In this document: positions 18,354 through 27,101 of the stretch, piece after piece
Position numbering within the stretch: position 1 is the first letter of the stretch
Layout of the letters: each line of letters opens with the position of its first letter
NCBI RefSeq assembly: GCF_039614725.1
Contig: NZ_CP154859.1
Coordinates: 310,001-374,000, forward strand
Direction of reading: 5' to 3'
From: Thauera sp. JM12B12
GTDB taxonomy: Bacteria; Pseudomonadota; Gammaproteobacteria; Burkholderiales; Rhodocyclaceae
Length of the DNA stretch: 64,000 bases
The notes under the pieces: generated by a model
Seen by the model: only the letters and a program-made list of their open reading frames with translations
The model's database searches: none
What the model was told of the DNA's origin: nothing
Program-made: the position numbers and the translations under genes

Positions 18354-19733
18354 ATGTCCATCAGCGTCCTCGACTTGTTCAAGATCGGCATCGGCCCATC
18401 CAGCTCGCACACCGTGGGGCCGATGCGCGCCGCCCACGACTTCGCGGTCGCGCTGACGCAGCAGGGCGTGCTCGAGCGCGTTCGCCGGGTCGAGGTCAAG
18501 CTCTACGGCTCGCTGTCGGCCACCGGCATCGGCCACGGCACCGACCGCGCGGTGGTGGCGGGGCTGATGGGCGCGCGTCCGGACGAGGTCGATCCCGACT
18601 TCGTCGTCGAGGCGGTCGATCTGGTCAAGCTCGACGGCGAGCTTGCGCTCATGGGCCGGCACACCATCGCCTTCGACTGGGCGCGCGACATGCGCCTGCT
18701 GCCGGTGAGCCTGCCCTACCACCCCAACGCGATGCGCCTCACCGCCCATGGCGACGACCGCGTGCTGTACGAGAACACCTATTACTCGGTGGGTGGCGGC
18801 TTCGTCGTCGACGAGGCGCAGGCCCAGGCGGGCGGCGCGAGCGCGGCCGAGATCGTGCTGCCCTATCCATTCGAGACCGGCGCCGAGCTGCTCGCCCAGT
18901 GCCACCGCCACGGGCTGAGCATCGGCGAGCTGATGCTCGCCAACGAGGGCGCATGGCGCAGCGAGGCGGAGACGCGGGCTGCGCTCAGGCGCATCTGGGC
19001 GGTGATGCAGGGCTGCGTGCAGCGCGGCATCAGCCAGGAGGGCATGCTGCCTGGCGGGCTCAAGGTGCGCCGCCGCGCCGCCGCCCTGCATCGCAAGCTC
19101 AGCGAGCGTGCCGCCGGGCGCAACCTGATCAGCGACACCATGGCCGCGCTCGACTGGGTCAACCTCTATGCGCTCGCGGTCAACGAGGAGAATGCCGGCG
19201 GCGGCCGCGTCGTCACCGCACCCACCAACGGCGCGGCGGGCATCATTCCGGCGGTGCTGCATTACTACATGCACTTCATGCCCGGTGCCGGCGAGCGCGA
19301 CGTGGAGAACTTCCTCCTCGCCGCGGCCGCGGTCGGCGTGCTGTGCAAGAAGAACGCCTCGATCTCCGGCGCCGAGGTCGGCTGCCAGGGCGAGGTCGGG
19401 TCCGCCTGCGCGATGGCCGCCGCCGGCCTGGCCGAAGTGCTCGGCGGCACGCCCGAGCAGGTCGAGAATGCGGCCGAGATCGGTCTCGAGCACAATCTCG
19501 GCCTCACCTGCGACCCGGTCGGCGGCCTGGTGCAGGTGCCCTGCATCGAGCGCAACGCGATGGCCTCGGTGAAGGCGATCAACGCCGCCCAGCTCGCCCT
19601 GCGCGGCGACGGTGCGCACACGGTGTCGCTCGACCAGGTGATCCGTACCATGCGCGATACCGGGCGTGACATGCTCGACAAGTACAAGGAGACTTCGCGC
19701 GGCGGCCTCGCGGTCAGCTTCCCCGAATGCTGA
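18354..19733 (+). CDS. sdaA: L-serine ammonia-lyase (Fe-S type)
   Basis: A 459-residue single-chain L-serine deaminase, which converts serine to pyruvate and ammonia. The N-terminal beta domain has the signature [15 protein letters not shown]; the alpha domain shows [40 protein letters not shown] and [19 protein letters not shown], which contain the cysteines expected to bind the 4Fe-4S cluster. An AGGAG ribosome-binding site precedes the ATG. It is followed, after a REP-filled gap, by sstT and ltaE. Confidence 0.96.
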   Translation: MSISVLDLFKIGIGPSSSHTVGPMRAAHDFAVALTQQGVLERVRRVEVKLYGSLSATGIGHGTDRAVVAGLMGARPDEVDPDFVVEAVDLVKLDGELALMGRHTIAFDWARDMRLLPVSLPYHPNAMRLTAHGDDRVLYENTYYSVGGGFVVDEAQAQAGGASAAEIVLPYPFETGAELLAQCHRHGLSIGELMLANEGAWRSEAETRAALRRIWAVMQGCVQRGISQEGMLPGGLKVRRRAAALHRKLSERAAGRNLISDTMAALDWVNLYALAVNEENAGGGRVVTAPTNGAAGIIPAVLHYYMHFMPGAGERDVENFLLAAAAVGVLCKKNASISGAEVGCQGEVGSACAMAAAGLAEVLGGTPEQVENAAEIGLEHNLGLTCDPVGGLVQVPCIERNAMASVKAINAAQLALRGDGAHTVSLDQVIRTMRDTGRDMLDKYKETSRGGLAVSFPEC

Positions 19734-19770
19734 GCGCCGCCCGCGGGCGCGACCCCGTGGGAGGGGCCCC

Positions 19771-19889
19771 GTGGGAGCGGGCTTGCCCGCGAATGCAGCG
19801 CCCATCGCCCGCAATGTTCGCGGGCAAGCCCGCTCCCACAAGAGCCCGCTCCCACAAGAGCCCGCTCCCACAAGAGCCCGCTCCCACGC
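19771..19889. repeat. REP-like inverted pair with 16-bp tandem tail
   Basis: In the gap between sdaA and sstT (19734-19992) a forward 23-bp copy (19771-19793) and a reverse copy (19817-19839) form a pair. The second copy's end is then repeated in tandem with a 16-bp period (CGCTCCCACAAGAGCC) about three and a half times from 19831 to 19889, which looks like slippage or end amplification. Confidence 0.85.
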
Positions 19890-19992
19890 TGACCAACTCA
19901 CCCCCGCCGCATGCGGAACACCCCTCCCGCAGCGGCTTCTTGCCCTACCCGGGCGCCCCTAACCACAAAGTCATCCACGAGGAGACACCCCG

Positions 19993-21231
19993 ATGACCAC
20001 TGCAAACCCCACTGCCCTGCAGCGCGTGCTGCGCATGAGCCTCATCTCCCAGATCGCCATCGGCCTGGTGCTCGGCGTCGCGCTGGCGCTGATCGCACCG
20101 GGCGCGACCAAGTCGGTCGCCCTGCTCGGCGACCTCTTCATCGCCGCGCTCAAGGCGGTGGCGCCGATCCTCGTCTTCGTGCTGGTGGCGGCGGCGATCG
20201 CCAACCACAAGCAGGGCCAGCCGACCCATATCCGTCCGGTGCTGATGCTGTACCTGCTCGGCACCTTCGCCGCCGCGCTGGTCGCGGTGCTCGCCAGCTT
20301 CGCCTTTCCCACCACCCTGGTGCTCGACGCGCCAGCCGCCAGCGGCAACCCGCCGGCCGGCATCCTGCTGGTGCTCAAGAACCTGCTGCTGAGCGCGGTC
20401 TCGAACCCGGTCAAGGCGCTGATGGAAGCCAACTTCATCGGCATCCTGGCGTGGGCGATCGGCCTGGGCATCGCCTTGCGCCACGCCGGCGACGGCACGC
20501 GCAAGGTGCTCAACGACCTCGCCGACGCGGTGTCGAAGATCGTCCATGTGGTGATCCGTTTCGCGCCACTGGGCATCTTCGGCTTGGTTGCCGCCACCAT
20601 GGGCGAGGCCGGCCTCGACGCGCTGCTCGGCTACGGCCGCCTGCTGCTGATGATCGTCGGCTGCATGGTCTTCGTCGCGCTCGTCGTCAATCCGCTGATC
20701 GTGTTCTGGAAGCTGCGCGCCAACCCCTACCCGCTCGTGCTCACCTGCCTGCGCGAGAGTGGCGTCACCGCCTTCTTCACCCGCAGCTCGGCGGCCAACA
20801 TCCCGATCAACCTCGAGCTGTGCCGCCGCCTCGGCCTGCACGAGGACACCTACGCGATCTCGATTCCGCTCGGCGCCACGATCAACATGGCCGGCGCCGC
20901 GATCACGATCTCGGTGATGGCGCTGGCTGCCGCCCATACCCTCGGCATCCCGGTCGACTTCCCGACCGCGCTGCTGCTGTGCATCGTATCCTCGCTCGCT
21001 GCGGCCGGCGTGTCGGGCGTGGCCGGTGGCTCGCTGCTGCTGATCCCGATGGCGACCGCGCTGTTCGGCGTGAGCGCCGACGTGGCGATGCAGGTGGTGG
21101 CGATCGGCTTCGTGATCAGCGTGGTGCAGGACTCGGCCGAGACCGCGCTCAACTCCTCGACCGACGTGCTGTTCACCGCCGCCGCCTGCGCCGCCGAGAG
21201 CGGTGAGCCCCTGAACCTGGACCGTGCCTGA
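19993..21231 (+). CDS. sstT: Serine/threonine:Na+ symporter SstT
   Basis: A 412-residue dicarboxylate/amino acid:cation symporter family membrane protein matching SstT. Signatures: [18 protein letters not shown] at the N-terminus, the serine-rich reentrant loop [20 protein letters not shown], and [17 protein letters not shown]. SstT imports serine and threonine with sodium. An AGGAG site lies just upstream. Between sdaA and ltaE it completes an uptake-plus-breakdown module. Confidence 0.95.
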   Translation: MTTANPTALQRVLRMSLISQIAIGLVLGVALALIAPGATKSVALLGDLFIAALKAVAPILVFVLVAAAIANHKQGQPTHIRPVLMLYLLGTFAAALVAVLASFAFPTTLVLDAPAASGNPPAGILLVLKNLLLSAVSNPVKALMEANFIGILAWAIGLGIALRHAGDGTRKVLNDLADAVSKIVHVVIRFAPLGIFGLVAATMGEAGLDALLGYGRLLLMIVGCMVFVALVVNPLIVFWKLRANPYPLVLTCLRESGVTAFFTRSSAANIPINLELCRRLGLHEDTYAISIPLGATINMAGAAITISVMALAAAHTLGIPVDFPTALLLCIVSSLAAAGVSGVAGGSLLLIPMATALFGVSADVAMQVVAIGFVISVVQDSAETALNSSTDVLFTAAACAAESGEPLNLDRA

Positions 21232-21237
21232 ACGCTC

Positions 21238-22275
21238 ATGGAACCGACCCAGCATTTCGCCAGCGACAACTACGCCGGCGTCTGCCCCGAGGCCCTCGCG
21301 GCCTTCGTGGCGGCCAACGCCGGCCACGCGCCGTCCTATGGCGAGGACGAATGGACGCGCAAGGTCTCCGACCGCCTGCGCGAGCTGTTCGAGACCGACT
21401 GCGACGTCTACTTCGTCTTCAACGGCACCGCCGCCAACTCGCTCGCGCTCGCTTCGCTGTGCCAGAGCTACCACAGCGTGGTGTGCCACGAGCTCGCCCA
21501 CGTCGAGACCGACGAATGCGGCGGGCCGGAGTTCTTCTCCAACGGCTCCAAGCTGCTGCCCGCGCAGGGCGCCAACGGCAAGCTGACGCCTGCCGCGGTG
21601 CTCGAGGTGATCTCGCGCCGCAGCGACATTCACTACCCCAAGCCGCGCGTGGTCACGCTGACGCAGAGCACCGAGGTCGGCACGGTATACCCGCCCGACG
21701 AGGTCGCGGCGATCGCCGCCTGCGCGCGCGAGCACGGCCTGCGGGTGCACATGGACGGCGCGCGCTTTGCCAATGCGGTCGCCTCGCTCGGCGTGGCGCC
21801 GGCCGAGATCACCTGGAAGGCGGGTGTCGATGTGCTGTGCTTCGGCGGCACCAAGATGGGCCTGCCGGTGGGCGAGGCGGTGGTGTTCTTCGACCGCAAG
21901 CTGTCCGAGGACTTCGCCTACCGCTGCAAGCAGGCCGGCCAGCTTGCGTCGAAGATGCGCTTCCTGTCCGCGCCGTGGCTCGGCATCCTGGAAGACGGGG
22001 TCTGGCTCAAGCACGCCCGCCACGCCAACGCGATGGCGCAGCGCCTGGCGGCGGGCTTGTCCGAGGTGCCGGGCGCCAGGCTGATGTTCCCGGTCGAGGC
22101 CAACGGCGTGTTCTGCGAACTGCCGCCGGCGGTGCTCGACGGCCTGCGCGCGCGCGGCTGGCGCTTCTACACCTTCATCGGCGCCGGCGGCGCACGCTTC
22201 ATGTGCGGCTGGGACACCCTGCCCGCGAGCGTGGACGCGCTGCTGGCCGACGTGCGCGCGCTGTCATCGCGGTAG
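21238..22275 (+). CDS. ltaE: Low-specificity L-threonine aldolase
   Basis: A 345-residue PLP enzyme of the threonine aldolase family (fold type I), which splits threonine or allo-threonine to glycine and acetaldehyde. Signatures: FASDNYAGVCPEAL, FVFNGTAANSLAL, HMDGARFANAV, and CFGGTKMGLPVGEAVVFF, in which the lysine is the PLP Schiff-base residue. It starts 6 bp after sstT and is surely cotranscribed with it. Confidence 0.95.
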   Translation: MEPTQHFASDNYAGVCPEALAAFVAANAGHAPSYGEDEWTRKVSDRLRELFETDCDVYFVFNGTAANSLALASLCQSYHSVVCHELAHVETDECGGPEFFSNGSKLLPAQGANGKLTPAAVLEVISRRSDIHYPKPRVVTLTQSTEVGTVYPPDEVAAIAACAREHGLRVHMDGARFANAVASLGVAPAEITWKAGVDVLCFGGTKMGLPVGEAVVFFDRKLSEDFAYRCKQAGQLASKMRFLSAPWLGILEDGVWLKHARHANAMAQRLAAGLSEVPGARLMFPVEANGVFCELPPAVLDGLRARGWRFYTFIGAGGARFMCGWDTLPASVDALLADVRALSSR

Positions 22276-22280
22276 ATCCC

Positions 22281-22395
22281 GTGGGAGCGGGCTTGCCCGC
22301 GAAAGTGGCGCTTGATCTTGCGGCATTCGCGGGCAAGCCCGCTCCCACAGACAATTGCTTCCACAAGAGCCGCTCCCACAAGAGCCGCTGCCACA
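22281..22395. repeat. REP-like inverted pair with 15-bp tandem tail
   Basis: Between ltaE and the photolyase end lie a forward 23-bp copy (22281-22303) and a reverse copy (22326-22348) around the same spacer sequence seen at 10776, then a tandem of about 15 bp (CCACAAGAGCCGCTC) at 22361-22395. Same architecture as the 19.8-kb cluster. Confidence 0.85.
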
Positions 22396-22413
22396 TTCCA
22401 GCCGACCGCCGTT

Positions 22414-23952
22414 CTACAGGGTGTCGATCTGCGCCAGGTAGGTCGCGGCCTGGCTGCGGGTCGCCGCGCGTTCGGCCTCATCCATCTTGGCCCACGCCTT
22501 GTACGGCATCGCCATGCGCGGGTTGCGGGCGAAGCGGGCCTCGTGGCGGAGCAGGAAGTCCCAGTACAGGCTGTTGAAGGGGCAGGCGGGTTTCGAGCCG
22601 CTGGCCCCATGGCGGCGCTTGGGGTCGTAGGCGCAGCCTTTGCAGTAGTCCGACTGCTTGCCGATGTAGCTCGCCGCGCCGGCGTAGGGCTTGCTGGCGA
22701 TCACGCCGCCGTCGGCGAACTGGCTCATGCCGCGGGTGTTGGGCATCTCCACCCACTCGAAGGCGTCGGCGTAGATGCCGAGGTACCAGGCGTCGACCTC
22801 GTCCGGGTCGCAGCCGGCGAGCAGCGCGAAGTTGCCGGTGATCATCAGACGCTGGATGTGGTGGGCGTAGGCGGTGTCCAGCGATTGCGAAACCGCGTGA
22901 CGCAGGCAGGCCATCTTCGTGTCGCCGCTCCAGTACCAGGCCGGTAGCGGGCGGTGGGCGTCGAGCACGTTGGTCTGCGCGTAGCCCGGCATGCGCGCCC
23001 AATACACCCCGCGCACGAACTCCCTCCAGCCCAGGATCTGGCGCACGAAGCCCTCGCAGCTCGCCAGCTCGACCTTGCCCGCCTGCCAGGCCGCGACCGC
23101 GGCGTCGATGACCTCGCGCGGGTGCAGCAGCTTCACGTTGAGCGCGAACGACAGGCCCGAGTGGAACAGCGTGGTCGAGCGCGTGCTCATCGCGTCCTGG
23201 TAGGGGCCGAACCAGGGCAGGGCGTGCTCGACGAAGTGTGCCAGGCCGGCGCGCGCCTCGCGGCGGGTGAGTGGCCAGCGCACGCAGTCGGCATGCGGCG
23301 CGCCGATCGTCTGCACGCCGGCGACGGTGATCTCGTCCCACAGCGCGGCGAGGTCGTGGCCGCCCCAGGGCCACTCCGGCGCGGGCGGATCGCCCGGCCA
23401 TTTCTCGCGGTTGAGCGCGTCGAAGTTCCACACCCCGCCGACCGGGCCGTCCTCCGCATCGAGCAGGATGCGATGGCGGCGGCGCATGTCGCGGTAGAAG
23501 AACTCCATGCGCGGGACCTTGGCGGCGAAGCGCGGGGCGAGCTCGGCACGGTCGGCGAGAAAGTGCTCGCTGCCGACCACCGCATGCGGCAGCGCGAGCG
23601 CGTCCGCGGCCGCTTCGAGCGCGCGCTCCACCCGCCATTCGTCGGCCTCCATGCGTTCGAAGCGCGTTGCGCCGCACGCGGCGGCCACCTGTGCGAGGTT
23701 GGCGGAGAAGGACTGGCGGTTGTCCGCGTCGCCGATCCTGAGATAGCGCACGCGATGGCCGGCGGCCTCGAGTGCCCCCGCGAAGGCGCGCATCGCGGCA
23801 AATATCGCCAGTACCTTCTGCGCGTGGTGGCGTACGTAGTCGGTCTCGCTGCGCACCTCCATCATCAGGTAGAGCACGTCGGCGCGCGGGGCGCGGAACC
23901 AGGAGTGGGCGGCGTTGAGCTGGTCGCCGAGGATGAGGCGCAGGGTGGTCAT
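22414..23952 (-). CDS. Iron-sulfur bacterial photolyase/cryptochrome (PhrB/CryB type)
   Basis: A 512-residue cryptochrome/photolyase family protein of the FeS-BCP class, whose characterised members repair (6-4) photoproducts with light. The N-terminal antenna-binding domain begins LRLILGDQLNAAHSWF. The C-terminal FAD domain includes EGFVRQILGWREFVRGVYW and WVEMPNTRGMSQFADGG. Four cysteines at 349, 437, 440 and 457 match the spacing of the 4Fe-4S ligands of the family (CKGC, then the CPFN cysteine). It is the last ordinary chromosomal gene before the integron. Confidence 0.93.
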   Translation of the reverse strand: MTTLRLILGDQLNAAHSWFRAPRADVLYLMMEVRSETDYVRHHAQKVLAIFAAMRAFAGALEAAGHRVRYLRIGDADNRQSFSANLAQVAAACGATRFERMEADEWRVERALEAAADALALPHAVVGSEHFLADRAELAPRFAAKVPRMEFFYRDMRRRHRILLDAEDGPVGGVWNFDALNREKWPGDPPAPEWPWGGHDLAALWDEITVAGVQTIGAPHADCVRWPLTRREARAGLAHFVEHALPWFGPYQDAMSTRSTTLFHSGLSFALNVKLLHPREVIDAAVAAWQAGKVELASCEGFVRQILGWREFVRGVYWARMPGYAQTNVLDAHRPLPAWYWSGDTKMACLRHAVSQSLDTAYAHHIQRLMITGNFALLAGCDPDEVDAWYLGIYADAFEWVEMPNTRGMSQFADGGVIASKPYAGAASYIGKQSDYCKGCAYDPKRRHGASGSKPACPFNSLYWDFLLRHEARFARNPRMAMPYKAWAKMDEAERAATRSQAATYLAQIDTL

Positions 23953-24260
23953 TGTTGGAGGGAAGGAACTGAGGCGTCGCCTATGGAGCGCTGGGCGGCC
24001 GGGTGGGTTCCGCAGGGGGATGGGGCGTTGGCGGCGGGGGGCGGCTCAGTTCGGGCAGGAGCGGGAATTCGTCCTTTGAAGAGATCCGCCACTTGAACGG
24101 CTGCTGCGCCCTGAAACCTGCCGGAAGGGCTACGGAAGGAGCTCGGCCGGTGCGGTCATCCGGCCCGCAGCACCATTACCGATATGGAATGACCGTTTCC
24201 GCGGTTCCCCGACTTCCGTGAGCGACCCAGAGCAGCCGTAGAGCTTTTGGGAAAGCTGTC
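23953..24260. other. Non-coding left flank of the integron
   Basis: No convincing gene. Positions 24092-24113 are a 22-bp sequence found again with two mismatches at 31570-31591, beyond the integrase gene, in the same orientation. The stretch 24218-24260 (AGAGCAGCCGTAG, AAAGCTGTC) loosely resembles 31488-31515. This may be a gene-less third cassette remnant, since attC recombination would place a cassette start at 24266, or old chromosomal sequence. Confidence 0.4.
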
Positions 24261-24366
24261 GTTCAACGTTTGAGCCAACTGGACCATCGCGGAATGCGGC
24301 TAAAGGCCAAGAATGAAATGGCGGGCCTTTAGCCGCATGCCGCAATGGGTCCGGTTGAGTGATGGG
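24261..24366 (-). other. attC of cassette 2, large fragment (split by IS)
   Basis: Read on the minus strand, this holds most of a long attC: ACTCAACCGGACC, then a 15-bp arm ATGCGGCTAAAGGCC, loop, the matching arm GGCCTTTAGCCGCAT, GGTCCAGTTGGCTCAAAC and an R' core GTTGAAC (plus strand GTTCAAC, 24261-24267). It lacks the R'' end, which lies 2.7 kb away at 27081-27087 (GCCTAAC when read on the minus strand). Joined, the two parts give an attC of about 122 bp, within the known size range. Confidence 0.65.
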
Positions 24367-24452
24367 ATGGACTCCCCCTCCTTTTCGGCGCTCAATTGGC
24401 GCCACCGGTGCTCATGGGGATGGGGATCGGTCTTCAGAAGGAGGAGTCCGTC

Positions 24453-25538
24453 ATGCATGCTACTACCGTTGCCGTTGACCTGGCCAAGAGCGTCTTTCAA
24501 CTGGCGGTGGCCGATTCGGCCTGGCGCGTAACCGAAAGCCATCGTCTCACCCGCGCTCAATTTGAACGCTGGTTCGCCAATCGCGAAGTCGCGCTCGTCA
24601 TCATGGAAGCCTGCGGTTCTGCGCATCACTGGGCACGCTGGCTCAATTCTCTTGGCATTGAGGTGCGGTTGCTCCCCGCAGCCTATGTTCGCGCCTACGT
24701 CCGCCGCAACAAGACCGACGCGGCCGATGCCCGTGCGCTGCTCGAAGCGGCCCGTGCGGCCGACATCGATTCGGTGCGCGTGAAGTCGGTCGAGCAACAG
24801 GCGCTGCAGGGCCTGCATCGGATTCGCTCGCTGTGGATGAGTACGCGTACTTCGCGCATCAATGCACTGCGTGGCTTCTGCCGGGAGTTTGGATTGAGCA
24901 TCCCGCAAGGTGCGCGCACCGGTGTCGAGACGATGAGCCGCGTGCTGGCCGACCCGCGCTCGCCGGTGCCGGCGCTGATCCGCGAAACGATGCGGCTGCT
25001 CATCGAAGAGATCCGCCTGCTCGAACAGCGCATCGCGCAGCTGGAGCGCGAATTCACCGAAATGGCACGACATAGTACCGCGTGCACACAACTGATGTCG
25101 GTACCGGGCATTGGCCTGCTGACCGCGACGGCGATGGTGGCGGCCACCGGCGGTGACGTCACGCACTTCAAGGATGCGCGCCATTTCGCGAGCTGGTTCG
25201 GGCTCACACCCAAGGAATACTCTTCGGGCAGCACCCGGAAGCTCGGTCGAATTTCCAAACGCGGAGATCGCTATCTGCGGATGTTGCTTACCCATGGCGC
25301 CCGGGCCGTACTGCGGGCTGCGGCGTTGGCCCGCAATGCGAGCAGGGCGCTGGACGGCCTGCGCACTTGGGCGACCGAGGTCCAGCAGCGCACCAATCAC
25401 AACAAGGCTGCCTGCGCGCTGGCCAATAAACTTGCCCGCATCTGCTATGCCGTACTGCGTGACCATGCCGGCTATGGCAATCCGCAACCGCGCCCGAACA
25501 AGAAGCTCGAACGCACCGCCTTCGCCATTGCCGCCTGA
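24453..25538 (+). CDS. IS110/IS1111-family transposase
   Basis: A 361-residue DEDD recombinase of the IS110 family. N-terminal RuvC-like motifs: VAVDLAK (Asp), VIMEACGS (Glu) and KTDAADARAL (Asp pair); the C-terminal Tnp domain shows MSVPGIGLLTATAMVAATGG and FGLTPKEYSSGSTRKLGRIS with the conserved serine. Start at 24453 follows an AAGGAGGAG ribosome-binding site; upstream in-frame ATGs lack one. The frame is intact and probably functional, but an ISAs1 copy sits 30 bp after its stop. Confidence 0.92.
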   Translation: MHATTVAVDLAKSVFQLAVADSAWRVTESHRLTRAQFERWFANREVALVIMEACGSAHHWARWLNSLGIEVRLLPAAYVRAYVRRNKTDAADARALLEAARAADIDSVRVKSVEQQALQGLHRIRSLWMSTRTSRINALRGFCREFGLSIPQGARTGVETMSRVLADPRSPVPALIRETMRLLIEEIRLLEQRIAQLEREFTEMARHSTACTQLMSVPGIGLLTATAMVAATGGDVTHFKDARHFASWFGLTPKEYSSGSTRKLGRISKRGDRYLRMLLTHGARAVLRAAALARNASRALDGLRTWATEVQQRTNHNKAACALANKLARICYAVLRDHAGYGNPQPRPNKKLERTAFAIAA

Positions 25539-25568
25539 TCGCTTCACCCTTTCTCCTCACCCTTGCGC

Positions 25569-26835
25569 CAGGGCAATCGCACCGACTTCGCATAAGCTAA
25601 TGCAATAACTCGTTAACTTTCATGACCTTGCGAGACCCCTGTTCACATTGTCATAAATTGTGTAGTTTCCTACCTTTTTGGGCATCCCATGAAGGCAGGA
25701 AACGTCATGCCGCTGACGCAGGTGTTCGTCTCGATTTCCGACCCGCGCAGCGCGCGGCATGCGCGCCACGACTTGGCCGAGTTGCTGACGGTGGCGGTAT
25801 GCGCGGTGCTGTCGGGTGTCGACGACTTCGTCGACATCGAGCTGTGGGCCGAGGCCAAGATCGACTGGCTGCGAGGCTTCATGAAGCTTGAGCACGGCAT
25901 CCCGTCTCACGACACGATCGGACGCGTGTTCGGCCTGATCGCGCCGGACGAGTTCGAGTCGGCGTTCCGGCGCTGGGTCGGCATGGTGGTGCCGGCGCTG
26001 GCCGGAGATACGGTCGTGGCCATCGATGGGAAGACCAGCAGGCGCTCGGGCGGCAAGGGCAAGACCGACGCCAGCCCGCTGCACTTGGTGAGCGCGTTCG
26101 CGGCTGGCATGGGCGTCGTGCTGGGCCAGACGGCGACCGCCGAGAAGTCGAACGAGATCACCGCGATTCCCGAACTGCTCGCCAAGCTGGCGATCGAGGG
26201 CTGCGTGGTGACGATCGATGCAATGGGCACCCAGACCAAGATCGCCCGCACGATCCGCGAGCGCGGCGCGCATTACGTGCTGTGTGTGAAGGAGAACCAT
26301 CCGAACCTGCACGATTCGATCCTGTTTGCCGACATCGATGCGCGCGGGCCGCTGACGCCGAGCTCGACGCATGAGACCACGATCAAGGACCACGGGCGCA
26401 TCGAAATCCGTCGATGCCGCGCCTACGCCGCGATCGACCGCCTCTACAAGTCCGAGGACTGGCAGGACCTGGCCACCTTCGCGGCGGTCGAGCGCATCCG
26501 CACCGTGGGCGAGCACACCAGCACCGAGCGCGTCTTCTACATCAGCAGCCTGCCCGCCGACGCCGAGCGCATCGCTCGGGCCGTACGCAGCCACTGGGAG
26601 ATCGAGAATCGGCTTCATTGGTGTCTGGATGTACAGTTCAACGAGGATCAGTCACGCGTTCGCACCCGCTACGCTGCCAACAATTTCGCCATCGTTCGCC
26701 ACATCGTGATGAACCTGCTGCGGCTCAACACGACCCGCAAGGCGAGCATCAAGTCCAAGCGCATGCTGGCGGCGACGATCGACGAATTTCGCGCCGAGCT
26801 GCTTGGGGTTATGACATGAAGGTGCGATTGCCCTG
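25569..26835 (+). mobile_element. ISAs1-family insertion sequence, copy 1
   Basis: A 1,267-bp element with 15-bp terminal inverted repeats (CAGGGCAATCGCACC at 25569-25583, GGTGCGATTGCCCTG at 26821-26835). It is flanked by a perfect 10-bp target duplication ACCCTTGCGC (25559-25568 and 26836-26845). It lies inside the 3' non-coding part of the IS1111-type element, so it arrived later. Apparently identical to copy 2. Confidence 0.93.
25689..26819 (+). CDS. ISAs1-family DDE transposase, copy 1
   Basis: A 376-residue transposase of the ISAs1 family (IS4-like DDE fold). An N-terminal helical domain (RHDLAELLTVAVCAVLSGVD) is followed by a catalytic core with VVAIDGKTSRRS (first Asp), GCVVTIDAMGTQT (second Asp) and RSHWEIENRLHWCLDVQFNE (Glu). 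Start 25689 gives MKAGNVMPLTQVF; 25707 is an alternative. It is translated identically to copy 2 and intact, so the element is probably active. Confidence 0.94.
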   Translation: MKAGNVMPLTQVFVSISDPRSARHARHDLAELLTVAVCAVLSGVDDFVDIELWAEAKIDWLRGFMKLEHGIPSHDTIGRVFGLIAPDEFESAFRRWVGMVVPALAGDTVVAIDGKTSRRSGGKGKTDASPLHLVSAFAAGMGVVLGQTATAEKSNEITAIPELLAKLAIEGCVVTIDAMGTQTKIARTIRERGAHYVLCVKENHPNLHDSILFADIDARGPLTPSSTHETTIKDHGRIEIRRCRAYAAIDRLYKSEDWQDLATFAAVERIRTVGEHTSTERVFYISSLPADAERIARAVRSHWEIENRLHWCLDVQFNEDQSRVRTRYAANNFAIVRHIVMNLLRLNTTRKASIKSKRMLAATIDEFRAELLGVMT

Positions 26836-26845
26836 ACCCTTGCGC

Positions 26846-27071
26846 CGAGACTGATCGCTCATCATGGCAAACCGGGTCACACCCACGCGACAGAACGCCG
26901 ATAACTCTTCCGGCTCTCCAGCAGCCGCTTGTAACGATTGGCGCATCGCGGGCAGATTCCATGTCGGCACGGGTCATTCAGAACCCACCACAGATGCCGG
27001 ATATACGACTGCAGGTGATTCACCCCGGAAAGTCAAAACCACGATTCGTCTTGCTTTACGGGGGAGTCCAT
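26846..27071 (+). ncRNA. Candidate bridge RNA region of the IS1111-type element
   Basis: About 226 bp between the ISAs1 target duplication and the right inverted repeat has no coding frame. In the IS110 family, a structured bridge RNA that guides target and donor recognition is encoded in a non-coding end, and in the IS1111 branch this is the 3' end, as here. I did not derive a fold or identify guide loops. The ISAs1 insertion separates this region from the transposase gene but leaves most of it whole. Confidence 0.4.
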
Positions 27072-27087
27072 ATAGGAATTGTTAGGC
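27072..27087 (-). other. attC of cassette 2, R'' fragment
   Basis: On the minus strand GCCTAACAATTC starts at 27087, 14 bases below the last base of the protease stop codon (27102), and reads like the usual R''-L'' end of an attC. The IS1111-type inverted repeat begins right after it, so the rest of the site is found only at 24261-24366. Confidence 0.65.
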
Positions 27088-27101
27088 CGCAGCGTGCCCA
27101 C

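Larger units (their letters stand above)
24367..27071 (+). mobile_element. IS1111-type (IS110 family) element inserted in an attC
   Basis: Bounded by perfect 12-bp inverted repeats, ATGGACTCCCCC at 24367-24378 and GGGGGAGTCCAT at 27060-27071. Without the nested ISAs1 and its duplicated target it is about 1,428 bp, a normal IS1111-group size. The 86 bp before the transposase and about 256 bp of non-coding 3' region fit the IS1111 layout. Sub-terminal repeats mean the true ends may lie a few bases outside. Its position inside an attC matches the described IS1111-attC group, which targets cassette recombination sites. Confidence 0.75.

Noticed and set aside
10692..22395. Repeated palindromes as a CRISPR array
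   Set aside because: Units are inverted pairs in separate gaps kilobases apart, without regular unique spacers, and no cas genes are present.
24281..24353. Large hairpin as a transcription terminator
   Set aside because: No T-run follows and it fits better as the central stem of the split attC.
24130..24405. A 91-codon minus-strand frame across the attC fragment
   Set aside because: It runs through the attC hairpin and the IS1111 inverted repeat, has no ribosome-binding site and no recognisable protein features.
25620..26618. Long minus-strand frames (332 codons) inside both ISAs1 copies
   Set aside because: They mirror the transposase in another frame; the composition (Arg/His/Gly-rich) is typical of shadow frames in GC-rich DNA.
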